From Kordia sp039026955 (GTDB lineage Bacteria; Bacteroidota; Bacteroidia; Flavobacteriales; Flavobacteriaceae), in contig JBCCLH010000020.1 in the NCBI GenBank assembly GCA_039026955.1, positions 37,135 through 101,134 on the forward strand: a stretch of 64,000 nucleotides of DNA, written 5' to 3'. The notes beneath the pieces are model-generated. The model was given only the letters and a program-made list of their open reading frames with translations. It searched no databases and was not told the DNA's origin. Shown piece after piece: positions 19,801 through 27,658 of the stretch (the first letter of the stretch is position 1; each line of letters opens with the position of its first letter). The position numbers were made by a program, and so were the translations under genes.

Positions 19801-22800
19801 TGAACAAGGAATTTAAAGATGCAGAAAGTATCACTATCCATCGCTATTTAGAAGGAACCATTCAAGGAAAAGTAGTTGATTATTGTGTGGATACGATGTC
19901 GCGAAATACTGGTTATGAAACCAATGTAACGAAATATGTGTTTGATTTAAATTCAGCAACTTGCGATCCTTCTGGAGCTGTGGTGAAATACTATAAAAGT
20001 CTCTATTATCCGGGAACTGATACGATAGAAAATCCTGAATTTGGACACGTCGAAAACATCTACTACAACGATTTGGTTTTAAACAGCATCGCAAATAAAA
20101 GTATCAATCTAAAAACAACCATGATTGATACAGAAGCTAGTAGCTTACTAGACGGACAGCTCATCAACCGCAGAACTTATGACAAAGCTGGAAAAGTCTT
20201 GACAGAAGAAATCTCAGGACTACAAACATTTACACAAATCACACAAGACGGCGTACAAATTGATCTCTTTGGTGGTTTTGTGCGCTCAAAAAGTGAGACA
20301 ACGATTAATGACGGATTGCAAAAAACAACGCGATACACCTATGATCCTACGTATGGAAAACTAATTCTGGAAGAATATGATAACATCAATGGAGAAGGAA
20401 ACACGGAAACGTTGCGCACGCATTACGCCTATGCATACCAAGCCTATCCGTGGTTTTTAAAACGCAATGCCATTGATATTTCGTTAGCGCAATTCAACAG
20501 TGTCATTCCTTCTGGCGCTACTGCAGAAGTGTGTACTGCGGGAAGCTTACAAACTTACGCGCCAACGACAGTTACCTTTCCTGATAATACTGAAAAACCG
20601 GTTTGGTGTACCTCAAAATCGTATGTGCTGAAAGAAGAATTAAACATTTCAAACTTCATCGACAATTTGCCTGCTTCTATAGAAACTACAGAATCCTATT
20701 GGCAGTTGGTAAATACAGTACTTAAGCGTACGCCTTTTGGTGTGATATGTCAAGAAAAAGATGTCTCAGGAAAAGTGGAAACCTCCTTTTTTGATAAAGA
20801 TGAAATTCACAAAGTGGCTTCTTTTGTCAATGCAGGAACAAATCAGAGTTTCTATACTGGATTTGAAAGTTATGAATCGTATCAGCAAGACTGGAAACTC
20901 AGCGGAACTACGCAAAACTTTAGCGATGCGTTGTTAGAAGGAGATGCCTTTACAGGATATACAAGTCTGCAAATAACTGCGGGAACTACGCTAACTAAAA
21001 ATTCGGAAACAGAACCGCAAGAACGTTGTATATTATCTTCTTGGGTAAAACTAGAAAAAGGCTTTCTAGCGGATGAAGGAAGCGCGTTTTGGGAACTTAC
21101 CACTGCTAAAGGAACCCAAAAAGTAGACATTACTGTGGACGAAGAAGAAAAATGGATCTATTGGCAAACGGTAGTAACTACTGATGATGAAAAACTCTCT
21201 TTAGCACTTGTAAATGCCAAAACACAAAAATCGATCGCTATCAATAATATCACTTTTACGCCTGTTGTGGGACAAGTGTCAATCAATGTGTTCAATGCGT
21301 ATAGAATTGAAATTGCTAAAGTTGGCGCAAATGCAGATGTAACCCGCTATGCATACGATCCATTACACGATAAAATTGCCGAAATTGGACCTGCGGAAAA
21401 CACCAAAAGTGCAAGTCTCATCTACAGAATACGCCAGTGGGATACTGCAACAGATTTCAAGTTCCCGCAAAATGGTCCTAACAGTGTATGTCAATTAGCA
21501 GCAAGCAAAGGTGGATTGTACGAAACCTTTACAGATGGTGCTCAAATTTGGGAACAATGGGTGCCAGAAACCGCAGCAAGTTGGTCTACAGAGCAAGGAA
21601 ACTTAGTATATAAAGGTAGTGAGAAAGATACGATTACTTGGGCTGAAACCAAAGATCAGGAAAATTATGCGCTACTGTTTTCGCTACTTGTAAAAGATGT
21701 TCAAAATTCTATGTTTGAAATCAGTATTGGAGAAACGGTAAAAACTGCATGGGCAGCAAGTACAGGTTGGACATTGACCTTAGATGGCAAAACAGTTGAA
21801 AACACAACAGACAAAAAAGCGCCGTTGAATGTTTGTTTATTACCAATAGGAAATACTTTTTATGTTTTTGCGGATGGAAAACAACTCTTTGCAGAAAAAA
21901 GTTCCACAACACTTTCAGGAACGATGAAGTTAACGGCACAAGGAGAAATTACTTTTGCCGACATGGCAACCTATCAAACACCACAAGCATCCATGGCATA
22001 CAAAAACGGAAATGCCAAAGACATTCAATTGCAAGTAATAGGTGATGAACATTGTTTGGTTCGAGAAAAAATATACAATTCATTATCCTCGCAAACCATT
22101 GAAACCAAAATTACTGGGTTTGCAGACACTGCTTTTGGATACCGACCAAATTTTGTCACAGACATCAATTGGACTACAGGTGTCATGACCGGAGAAGTGA
22201 GCGATTACTATCCTGAAGATGAAGGCTATCCATACAGCAGAACACTCTTTGAAGCTTCACCGTTAAAACGTCCAATCAAATCGGGATTGCCAGGGAAAGA
22301 CTTTGCCATTACAGAAACCAATATTCATGTAGGTGTGTATCGTTACGGTATTGAAGACCAAGCGCGCATTGCAGGGATTGACTTTGTAAAAGGCAACTAT
22401 CTGGTGAATTTAGTGATGGATTCTGATGGCGCAAAAGTTTACGAACTCAAAGATCGATCTAGAAATGTATTAGCGAAGCAGACTGGTTCTACGGATGAAA
22501 CGACAGCAATCATAAGTGCTACACAACAAGTGTACGATTATAAAGGAAACTTAGTGCAAGTACTTCCGCCTAACTATTTCGGAATGAAATCCGATCAAGA
22601 AGACTATACGATTCATAAGTCGTACAATTTCTTAAGTCAAATGACGCAGGTAACTACCACAGATTCTGGAACTACCAAATTTGTATACGATCCATCAGGT
22701 CAAGCTCGCTTTAGTATCAACGCCTTGAATGAAACTGTAGGAACAGTCGCGTATAAAAAGTACGATGTCTTAGGACGCATTACTGAAGAAGGAACTATTC

Positions 22801-25163
22801 CAGGAACTTGGGGCGATGGATCTGAATGGCAAAAACTAGCCAATACCGATCCAAACTATCCAACGGTTGATACGTGGAGTAAGCTGAATGAATATGATGG
22901 CGATGGAAGCAATCCGACACTCATTGGACGTTTGTGGAAGACAATTAGTCAATCTGACGCTAAAAAAGTGACCAACGGATACGAATACAATATCTATGGA
23001 AATGCTATAGTTTCTACCCTACTTATTGAAGGAGCAACGGAGCAAAAAACAAGCTATGAATATGATAATCTAGGAAATGTATTGGCAGTGCAATATCCTG
23101 AAAATTCACCCGTTCCAAAAGTTACCTATCAATACAATATTCTAGGGCAAAACACTGCAATTGGAACACCAGAAGTTACTGATCAATTTGCAAAATATAG
23201 CTACAATGCTGATGGAAGTATTGCTTCTGAAACATTCAATCCGACAGAAACCAAAGCAATTCAGCGAAAACTACAATACAATTCGCCGGGATGGATTACG
23301 GAAATTTTAAATCAGTTTTCAGAGGAAGATCCAATTCTAAAATTAGGATATTCGTATACAAGCGGCGGTTATGATGATGCAAAATACTTTAACGGAAGTA
23401 TCGCTAATGCAGCTACAACCAACTATATCAAAGCAGAAAATTCATTTGATTATCGTTTTAAATACAACAATGTCGGACAATTGGTCGTAGCAGAACATAG
23501 CAGCAACGCAAACTACAATCTTGGTGTAATCACTCCGACAACCTATGATCCGAATGGAAATATTGAAACCATAACCTCACAAGATGAAACTTTGCAATAT
23601 ACCTACGATGCAGGCACCAATAAAGTACTGCAAGTCAATTCTGTGAGCAAGAAAATCGATAGAGCTTATGGATATGATACGTATGGAAACATTATCAAGT
23701 CTACGGCGAATAATATTGAGAAGATTGCGTATGATAGCTTGACAAATCTTCCATTGACTATTAAACTCAACTCAGGAATCGTTCAATCCTACAAGTACAA
23801 CGGACTGCAACAACGTGTAGTAAAAAGCACTTCGGACGGACAACAAAAAACATATGTCCACGGATTGAATGATTTACCACTAGCAGAAATTTCAGGAGAA
23901 TTAGTACAATATATTCATGGCGTTGGCGGTCTTATTGGAATGTTGACTAGTGATGGCATGTTCTATATGCTAAAAGACCAACAAGGTTCTGTCCGTTCAG
24001 TTGTGAATGCCACAGGAACCGTAGAAGCCATGATTGATTACCTACCTTTTGGTCAAATAATGGCAAATAGTTACGGAGATCCATCACGTTTTACCTATCT
24101 ATTTACGGGACAGGAATTTGAAGCTTCAATACAACTATATAACTATCGTGCAAGAATGTATGATCCGCAGTTGTGTCGTTTCTATTCTACAGATCCGCAG
24201 TTCCAATACGGAAGTCCATACGTATATGCTAACAACAATCCTGTCAACTTATCAGATCCATCTGGGGAAATTGCAACCTTACTAGTCATCTTGATTGTCG
24301 GAGCTGCTGTTGGTGCTGCCGTTGGTGCTGGTGCCGCTGCGTATACAGGAATAAAAGCTGGTTTATCTGGTGGAGCCTTAGCCGGATACATCTTTGCAGG
24401 TGCAGGAATTGGTGCCGTTGCTGGAGCCTTATCCGCTGCTGGAGGTGTTGGAGCCTTTGCCGCAGGATCTGCCGCAGCTGCAGCCGCTACAACCACTACT
24501 GGCGGAATCATTGCTGGAGTTGCCGCTGGTGCAGGAGTCGGAGCTGCTGTAGGTGCCGCTGTTGGAGGTGCACAAAGTGTAAGTCAGTACTTTGTCAATG
24601 ATGCTTTTGGTGTACAAAACAGTGGAAGTTGGCAAAATGCCCTCCTTAAGGGATCAATCACAGGAGCTGTTGGCGGTGCTATTGCTGGTGGAATTGCTGG
24701 TGGTGGTGGCGCATTAGCAACCATTCAATCCTTGCGTTTCCAACAATTGGGAAATACCAATTTGACCTACAATTACAAATCCTTAACACAAGTAAGTGAG
24801 GCCTATAGTTCCTTTGGTTCTATGGGAGTCATTCCGCTTCCGTCCTTTGTGAGCAAAGTACCAAATGTAAGTGTGCCAATCATTGGAGGATTGCAAACGT
24901 TTGTATTAGGAAAATTTGCATTACCAACACTAGGAAGTGGAGTTGCTGCTTTGACAAAAGAAGCAGTAAATGCACTATTTTTCTCTTCTTCGCAAACTGC
25001 AGATACTAAAAACGCAAATAGTAGTACGGGCAATACGCCAACTACTTCTAATTCATCAGATTATTACGGGACACAATCCTATAATCCTACGATGCAAGGA
25101 AGTGTAGGTTCGCAAGTAGCATTATTCTTAAATCCATCGTATTGGAAAGCAACTGAAGGATAA
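16899..25163 (+). CDS. Giant RHS/YD-repeat protein with glycine-zipper C-terminal domain
   Basis: 2754 aa. There is no signal peptide. The N-terminus has the RHS/SpvB-like start (SVNLFRGDVNLSLNL...GLGWTLPFQRIEV). Residues about 1850-2330 carry many YD repeats (YDVLGRITEEG, YEYDNLGNVLAVQYP, YDPNGNIETI). The RHS-associated core follows (LKDQQGSVRSVV, YLPFGQ, LYNYRARMYDPQLCRFYSTDP, NNPVNLSDPSG) and ends at about residue 2456. The last 300 residues are variable as in polymorphic toxins. They contain three Gly/Ala-rich hydrophobic blocks (about residues 2457-2560 and 2585-2610) and then a Ser/Thr-rich tail. I see no known nuclease or deaminase motif and no immunity-like gene downstream. The protein may form a cocoon-like shell delivering a membrane-active tail; that is inference. 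Confidence 0.9.
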   Translation: MSTEAINKQIPSIRPTQFEDDGNDLFKDSVNLFRGDVNLSLNLVSLQGRNGLDFKVTASYGSNVKNNIQISNVDKPTGIMGLGWTLPFQRIEVETSGNATSNDNTYFIYNDNTPTELIRSNKVWERATLDTSLLEELQTNAISGKFQQSFQQSGLPLSKTATVSKLTENTWHISDAKRQRTYHAQKNDNTLVITAAGLSFECFQYDFSQIIYYPEFESWEVIKDDGTMYTYGGKYDASENRNVLQYNVRWHNWKGTTNVVDSEQGESLQSQFIRGWNLATVENIFGDQIQFYYEAVMQKVGETGLTFTKASYISKITDMFSREVLFQYKEKAYVINDPAGAREYMDPHWNDPYGTVPTTDPSPYQDQYETKYLDAVVVQNDEGTILYTQQLTYDETSNFSDYQKSSNLYGNTVKRTLTGVQKIFGNGSAKPGLLLAYWQAGSVNAGALKSAITPEGAEISYQYKKQELAKCDRQITVENPWPGVGTPKVWYGSDFVFNTWQNTAKGQLKVALYTWVGRWQVWEPEEPIFSAKADIDSLNAVTTQDFVCFHYASVQNSTSEVRVYHKNNRKWGDWFALAPISLKSANIEVVAGDNFFLVCDQDNRTLLRYTWNAFTKAWIIEDISDELQSGNPNAVPYLVASNKYYAILDYNPLTGGEHHNDFSLYYQEDVYKWKAGASTTLTFTIGGKDPNEMFGFTASPSSIALTYITKEVSLRFDYTVKLIQWDEVFQNLQITDVDYQLGKSNPSQAITVPFTARIIANSMVASGPYLLRYNGEKWLQNDNLSYRKEYNDKDINWFAYGNDYAIYTSNREFAADSKLLSFDPTINSFEWTNEPAVLLEKQGSTSNRKIHYFPTAATNIATMGSNVYNRESQTNWQNAVNTHEELPKDINSTTMINQGPQFLTYLNTDANGYAKNSSVWTLQNQFLHHEEIIAQRFFTPIDSQGMINRNTNGQYPAGPSTFVTSLPLNKEFKDAESITIHRYLEGTIQGKVVDYCVDTMSRNTGYETNVTKYVFDLNSATCDPSGAVVKYYKSLYYPGTDTIENPEFGHVENIYYNDLVLNSIANKSINLKTTMIDTEASSLLDGQLINRRTYDKAGKVLTEEISGLQTFTQITQDGVQIDLFGGFVRSKSETTINDGLQKTTRYTYDPTYGKLILEEYDNINGEGNTETLRTHYAYAYQAYPWFLKRNAIDISLAQFNSVIPSGATAEVCTAGSLQTYAPTTVTFPDNTEKPVWCTSKSYVLKEELNISNFIDNLPASIETTESYWQLVNTVLKRTPFGVICQEKDVSGKVETSFFDKDEIHKVASFVNAGTNQSFYTGFESYESYQQDWKLSGTTQNFSDALLEGDAFTGYTSLQITAGTTLTKNSETEPQERCILSSWVKLEKGFLADEGSAFWELTTAKGTQKVDITVDEEEKWIYWQTVVTTDDEKLSLALVNAKTQKSIAINNITFTPVVGQVSINVFNAYRIEIAKVGANADVTRYAYDPLHDKIAEIGPAENTKSASLIYRIRQWDTATDFKFPQNGPNSVCQLAASKGGLYETFTDGAQIWEQWVPETAASWSTEQGNLVYKGSEKDTITWAETKDQENYALLFSLLVKDVQNSMFEISIGETVKTAWAASTGWTLTLDGKTVENTTDKKAPLNVCLLPIGNTFYVFADGKQLFAEKSSTTLSGTMKLTAQGEITFADMATYQTPQASMAYKNGNAKDIQLQVIGDEHCLVREKIYNSLSSQTIETKITGFADTAFGYRPNFVTDINWTTGVMTGEVSDYYPEDEGYPYSRTLFEASPLKRPIKSGLPGKDFAITETNIHVGVYRYGIEDQARIAGIDFVKGNYLVNLVMDSDGAKVYELKDRSRNVLAKQTGSTDETTAIISATQQVYDYKGNLVQVLPPNYFGMKSDQEDYTIHKSYNFLSQMTQVTTTDSGTTKFVYDPSGQARFSINALNETVGTVAYKKYDVLGRITEEGTIPGTWGDGSEWQKLANTDPNYPTVDTWSKLNEYDGDGSNPTLIGRLWKTISQSDAKKVTNGYEYNIYGNAIVSTLLIEGATEQKTSYEYDNLGNVLAVQYPENSPVPKVTYQYNILGQNTAIGTPEVTDQFAKYSYNADGSIASETFNPTETKAIQRKLQYNSPGWITEILNQFSEEDPILKLGYSYTSGGYDDAKYFNGSIANAATTNYIKAENSFDYRFKYNNVGQLVVAEHSSNANYNLGVITPTTYDPNGNIETITSQDETLQYTYDAGTNKVLQVNSVSKKIDRAYGYDTYGNIIKSTANNIEKIAYDSLTNLPLTIKLNSGIVQSYKYNGLQQRVVKSTSDGQQKTYVHGLNDLPLAEISGELVQYIHGVGGLIGMLTSDGMFYMLKDQQGSVRSVVNATGTVEAMIDYLPFGQIMANSYGDPSRFTYLFTGQEFEASIQLYNYRARMYDPQLCRFYSTDPQFQYGSPYVYANNNPVNLSDPSGEIATLLVILIVGAAVGAAVGAGAAAYTGIKAGLSGGALAGYIFAGAGIGAVAGALSAAGGVGAFAAGSAAAAAATTTTGGIIAGVAAGAGVGAAVGAAVGGAQSVSQYFVNDAFGVQNSGSWQNALLKGSITGAVGGAIAGGIAGGGGALATIQSLRFQQLGNTNLTYNYKSLTQVSEAYSSFGSMGVIPLPSFVSKVPNVSVPIIGGLQTFVLGKFALPTLGSGVAALTKEAVNALFFSSSQTADTKNANSSTGNTPTTSNSSDYYGTQSYNPTMQGSVGSQVALFLNPSYWKATEG

Positions 25164-25221
25164 GAGGTAACGAATATAGTGTTTAAAAGATAGGCTGGAT
25201 ATTCTTAGGGAATGTCTAGTC

Positions 25222-25460
25222 TATTGTTTTTTGGGTGTTGGGTGTTGGGTGTTGGGTTTTAAAGATACTTTTTCATTTTTCATTTAGTATTTTACGTTTT
25301 AACTTTTGTGGTTTGTTGTCGGTTGGTCGCTTTGCTCTGTTGTGGGTTGTGGGTTTTTATCAAATTATGTTCTTAATTTCTACACTAAACTCTTATACTT
25401 ATAAACTTTTCGACTTCTTGATTGTTTATTTGTGGATTTGTCAATTTGTTAATTTGTCTT
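25222..25460 (+). repeat. GT-rich intergenic repeat, copy downstream of the RHS gene
   Basis: Three tandem GGGTGTT units, then TTTTTCATTTTTCATTTAGT and CTGTTGTGGGTTGT. It is related to 15781-15930 in the same orientation. The rest of 25164-25595 contains the AAACTCTTATACTTATAAAC phrase and AT-rich sequence without a gene. Confidence 0.65.
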
Positions 25461-25595
25461 TTTTTGTTTAAGCTTTTAGGAATTGCAACAATTTAAAAAT
25501 TCAACATCCATAATTCAACATTTATTTCGTGAAAATACATTTATTGTAATCAAACTACTACGCTTATAAACTTTTTAACTCCACAGTACATTCCG

Positions 25596-25603
25596 TATCT
25601 TTG
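25596..25603 (+). promoter_or_regulatory. -7 promoter box of msrB
   Basis: TATCTTTG fits TAnnTTTG and lies 17 bases before the ATG at 25621. No clear -33 TTG. Confidence 0.55.
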
Positions 25604-25620
25604 TAAAAAGAAAAAGAAAT

Positions 25621-26064
25621 ATGCTTACTTGGAAAGATATTATGCATCATGCCAATCACGGCAACAAAAAACCAGATACACGTGTAGAGAAAACAGAAGC
25701 GGAATGGAAAGCGCAACTCACTCCTGAACAATATTATATTACCCGTCAAAAAGGAACCGAACGTCCATTTTCTGGAGAGCATTGTAGTCGCTACGATCCT
25801 GGTGTGTATAATTGTGTATGTTGTGGGACACCTTTGTTTGATTCTAACTTGAAGTTTAATTCTAGCAGCGGTTGGCCTAGCTTTACAGAACCTCTAAAAG
25901 ACAATGTGATTGATTATATTAAAGACACCTCGCACGGAATGGTTCGCGTAGAAGTGACTTGCAGTACCTGTGATGCCCATTTAGGACACGTATTCCCTGA
26001 CGGTCCAAGACCTAGTGGATTGCGTTTTTGTATTAATTCGGAGTCGCTTATTTTAGAGGAATAA
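25621..26064 (+). CDS. msrB: Peptide-methionine (R)-S-oxide reductase
   Basis: 147 aa, the normal single-domain MsrB length. It reduces methionine-R-sulfoxide in damaged proteins. Two zinc-binding pairs are visible (CVCC in YNCVCCGTPLF, and CSTC in CSTCDAHLGHVF). The catalytic cysteine is C137 in LRFCINS. The SGWPSF and GHVFPDGP family signatures are present. No signal peptide, so it should be cytosolic. It is monocistronic, with a clear -7 box just upstream. Confidence 0.95.
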   Translation: MLTWKDIMHHANHGNKKPDTRVEKTEAEWKAQLTPEQYYITRQKGTERPFSGEHCSRYDPGVYNCVCCGTPLFDSNLKFNSSSGWPSFTEPLKDNVIDYIKDTSHGMVRVEVTCSTCDAHLGHVFPDGPRPSGLRFCINSESLILEE

Positions 26065-26165
26065 GTATGAATCGTCATTGCGAGACGTAGTCGTGGCAAT
26101 CTGTTTCTTTAATAGCGGAAATCTTACAGTATGAATTAATTGACTGCTAGATTATTCTTTATAAA

Positions 26166-26351
26166 ATGCAAATGAATTATATTTATTTCATGAAGAATCC
26201 TTGTACGTATATTGTAACCAATCAGAATCATACTGTTTTGTACATTGGCGTTACTTCAAATTTATTAAAAAGGATATACCAACATAAAGCAAAGACTTTT
26301 AAAGGGTTTAGCAATAAATATAATTGCGATCTAGCTAATTTGCCAATTTGA
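26166..26351 (+). pseudogene. Truncated GIY-YIG endonuclease-like gene
   Basis: 61 codons. The frame reads CTYIVTNQNHTVLYIGVTSNLLKRI (partly), carrying the 'YIV...LYIG' version of the GIY-YIG motif and the R/Y residues of the URI-type small endonucleases. It then breaks off after FSNKYNCD, about half way through the usual 80-100 residue domain. The following codons (LANLPI) come from the intergenic AATTTGAAAATGTACC-type repeat, so the 3' half with the catalytic Glu has been lost. Probably non-functional. Confidence 0.75.
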
Positions 26352-26513
26352 TAATTTGAAAATGTACCAATGAATCCCCACAAACTCACCTACTAACCTA
26401 CTAACCTACTAACCTACTAAAATACTAAAATACCAACAGCGAAGCAATCCAACAGGCGAAAGCCGAGTCTAAAGCGAAGCGAGTCTAACATCTAAAAGCG
26501 CCAGCGTATCTAA
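26352..26513. repeat. Intergenic repeats: CTACTAAC microsatellite and GCGAAGC words
   Basis: About four tandem ACCTACTA units at 26390-26420, then AGCGAAGCAATCCAACAGGC and related phrases ending directly at the bshA stop. The same vocabulary recurs at 63600-64000 and, inverted, at 2371-2455. Confidence 0.75.
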
Positions 26514-27647
26514 CTACGCCATCTCAAACGCCTTCTGATAAATAAATTCATACACAGGTACGATTTTATTGATGTCAAATTTTAAGGCTTGTTGTTTGGC
26601 AGCTGCTTTGAATTTTTCGAGTTCGTTGGTGTCTTTTAGGATTTTTAATGCATTTTGCGACATGTCTTGTATGTCTCCTACATTGCTTAGGTATCCTGAA
26701 ACGCCGTGTACATTTACTTCTGGAATTCCTCCGGTATTGCTTGAAATGACAGGAACTGCGGAAATCATGGCTTCTAGAGCTGCAAGTCCGAAGCTTTCAG
26801 TTTCTGACGGTAATAGGAATAAATCGGAGAAGCAAAGGATTTTGTCGATTTCATTGCTGTTTCCTAAGAAGATGACTTTATTCGCGATGCCTAATTCTTC
26901 ACACAACAATTCGGCAGGCTCTTTTTCAGGTCCTTCTCCAACCATCATCAATTTGGCTGGAATTTCTTTTTGAATTTCATAAAAAATCTTCACTACATCA
27001 TCAATGCGTTTTACTTTTCGGAAGTTACTAATGTGTGTGATGATGCGTTCGTCTTCAGAAGCCATCATGCCGCGCTGACAATCGGTAAATCCATGATCGT
27101 CTGCATGTTTCGAGACATCGATAAAGTTGGGAATGACATCGATTTCACCTTCAATATTAAACAATCGTAAGGTATCTTGTTTGAGACTTTCTGAAACAGA
27201 CGTTACCACATCCGATTTGTTGATGCTAAACGTAACCGCAGGTTTGTAAAATGGGTGACTTCCTACTAAGGTAATATCTGTTCCGTGCAAAGTTGTCACC
27301 ATCGGAATGGTGATGCCTTCTTCTGCCAACATCTTTTTCGCCATATACCCTGCATATGCATGTGGAATGGCGTAATGAACATGTAGCAATTCGATTCCGT
27401 ATAATTTTACCATATCAACCAATTTGCTAGATAACGCTAGCTCATACGGTTGGTAATGAAACAACGGATATTCGGGTACAAATACTTCGTGAAAGTGAAT
27501 GTTTTCGCCTAATAATGCCAAACGAACAGGCTGTTTATATGTGATAAAGTGTATTTCATGACCTCTGTTTGCCAAGGCAATCCCTAGCTCGGTAGCGACA
27601 ACGCCACTACCTCCAAACGTCGGATAACATACAATTGCTATTTTCAA
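26514..27647 (-). CDS. bshA: N-acetyl-alpha-D-glucosaminyl L-malate synthase
   Basis: 377 aa, GT4-type glycosyltransferase and the first step of bacillithiol synthesis (UDP-GlcNAc + L-malate). Family marks: MKIAIVCYPTFGGSGVVATELG at the start (first 20 or so residues), HVHYAIPHAYAGYMA, TTLHGTDITLVG, FRKVKRIDDV, and the C-terminal ESFGLAALEAMISAVPVI with the EX7E motif. It lies 11 bases downstream of the GH3/beta-lactamase gene and is probably its operon partner. Confidence 0.93.
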   Translation of the reverse strand: MKIAIVCYPTFGGSGVVATELGIALANRGHEIHFITYKQPVRLALLGENIHFHEVFVPEYPLFHYQPYELALSSKLVDMVKLYGIELLHVHYAIPHAYAGYMAKKMLAEEGITIPMVTTLHGTDITLVGSHPFYKPAVTFSINKSDVVTSVSESLKQDTLRLFNIEGEIDVIPNFIDVSKHADDHGFTDCQRGMMASEDERIITHISNFRKVKRIDDVVKIFYEIQKEIPAKLMMVGEGPEKEPAELLCEELGIANKVIFLGNSNEIDKILCFSDLFLLPSETESFGLAALEAMISAVPVISSNTGGIPEVNVHGVSGYLSNVGDIQDMSQNALKILKDTNELEKFKAAAKQQALKFDINKIVPVYEFIYQKAFEMA

Positions 27648-27658
27648 ATCTCGTTAGT

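Noticed and set aside
24182..24635. Antisense Ala/Pro- and Ser-rich open frames inside the RHS 3' region
   Set aside because: They mirror the Gly/Ala-rich codons of the RHS tail and have no independent start signals.
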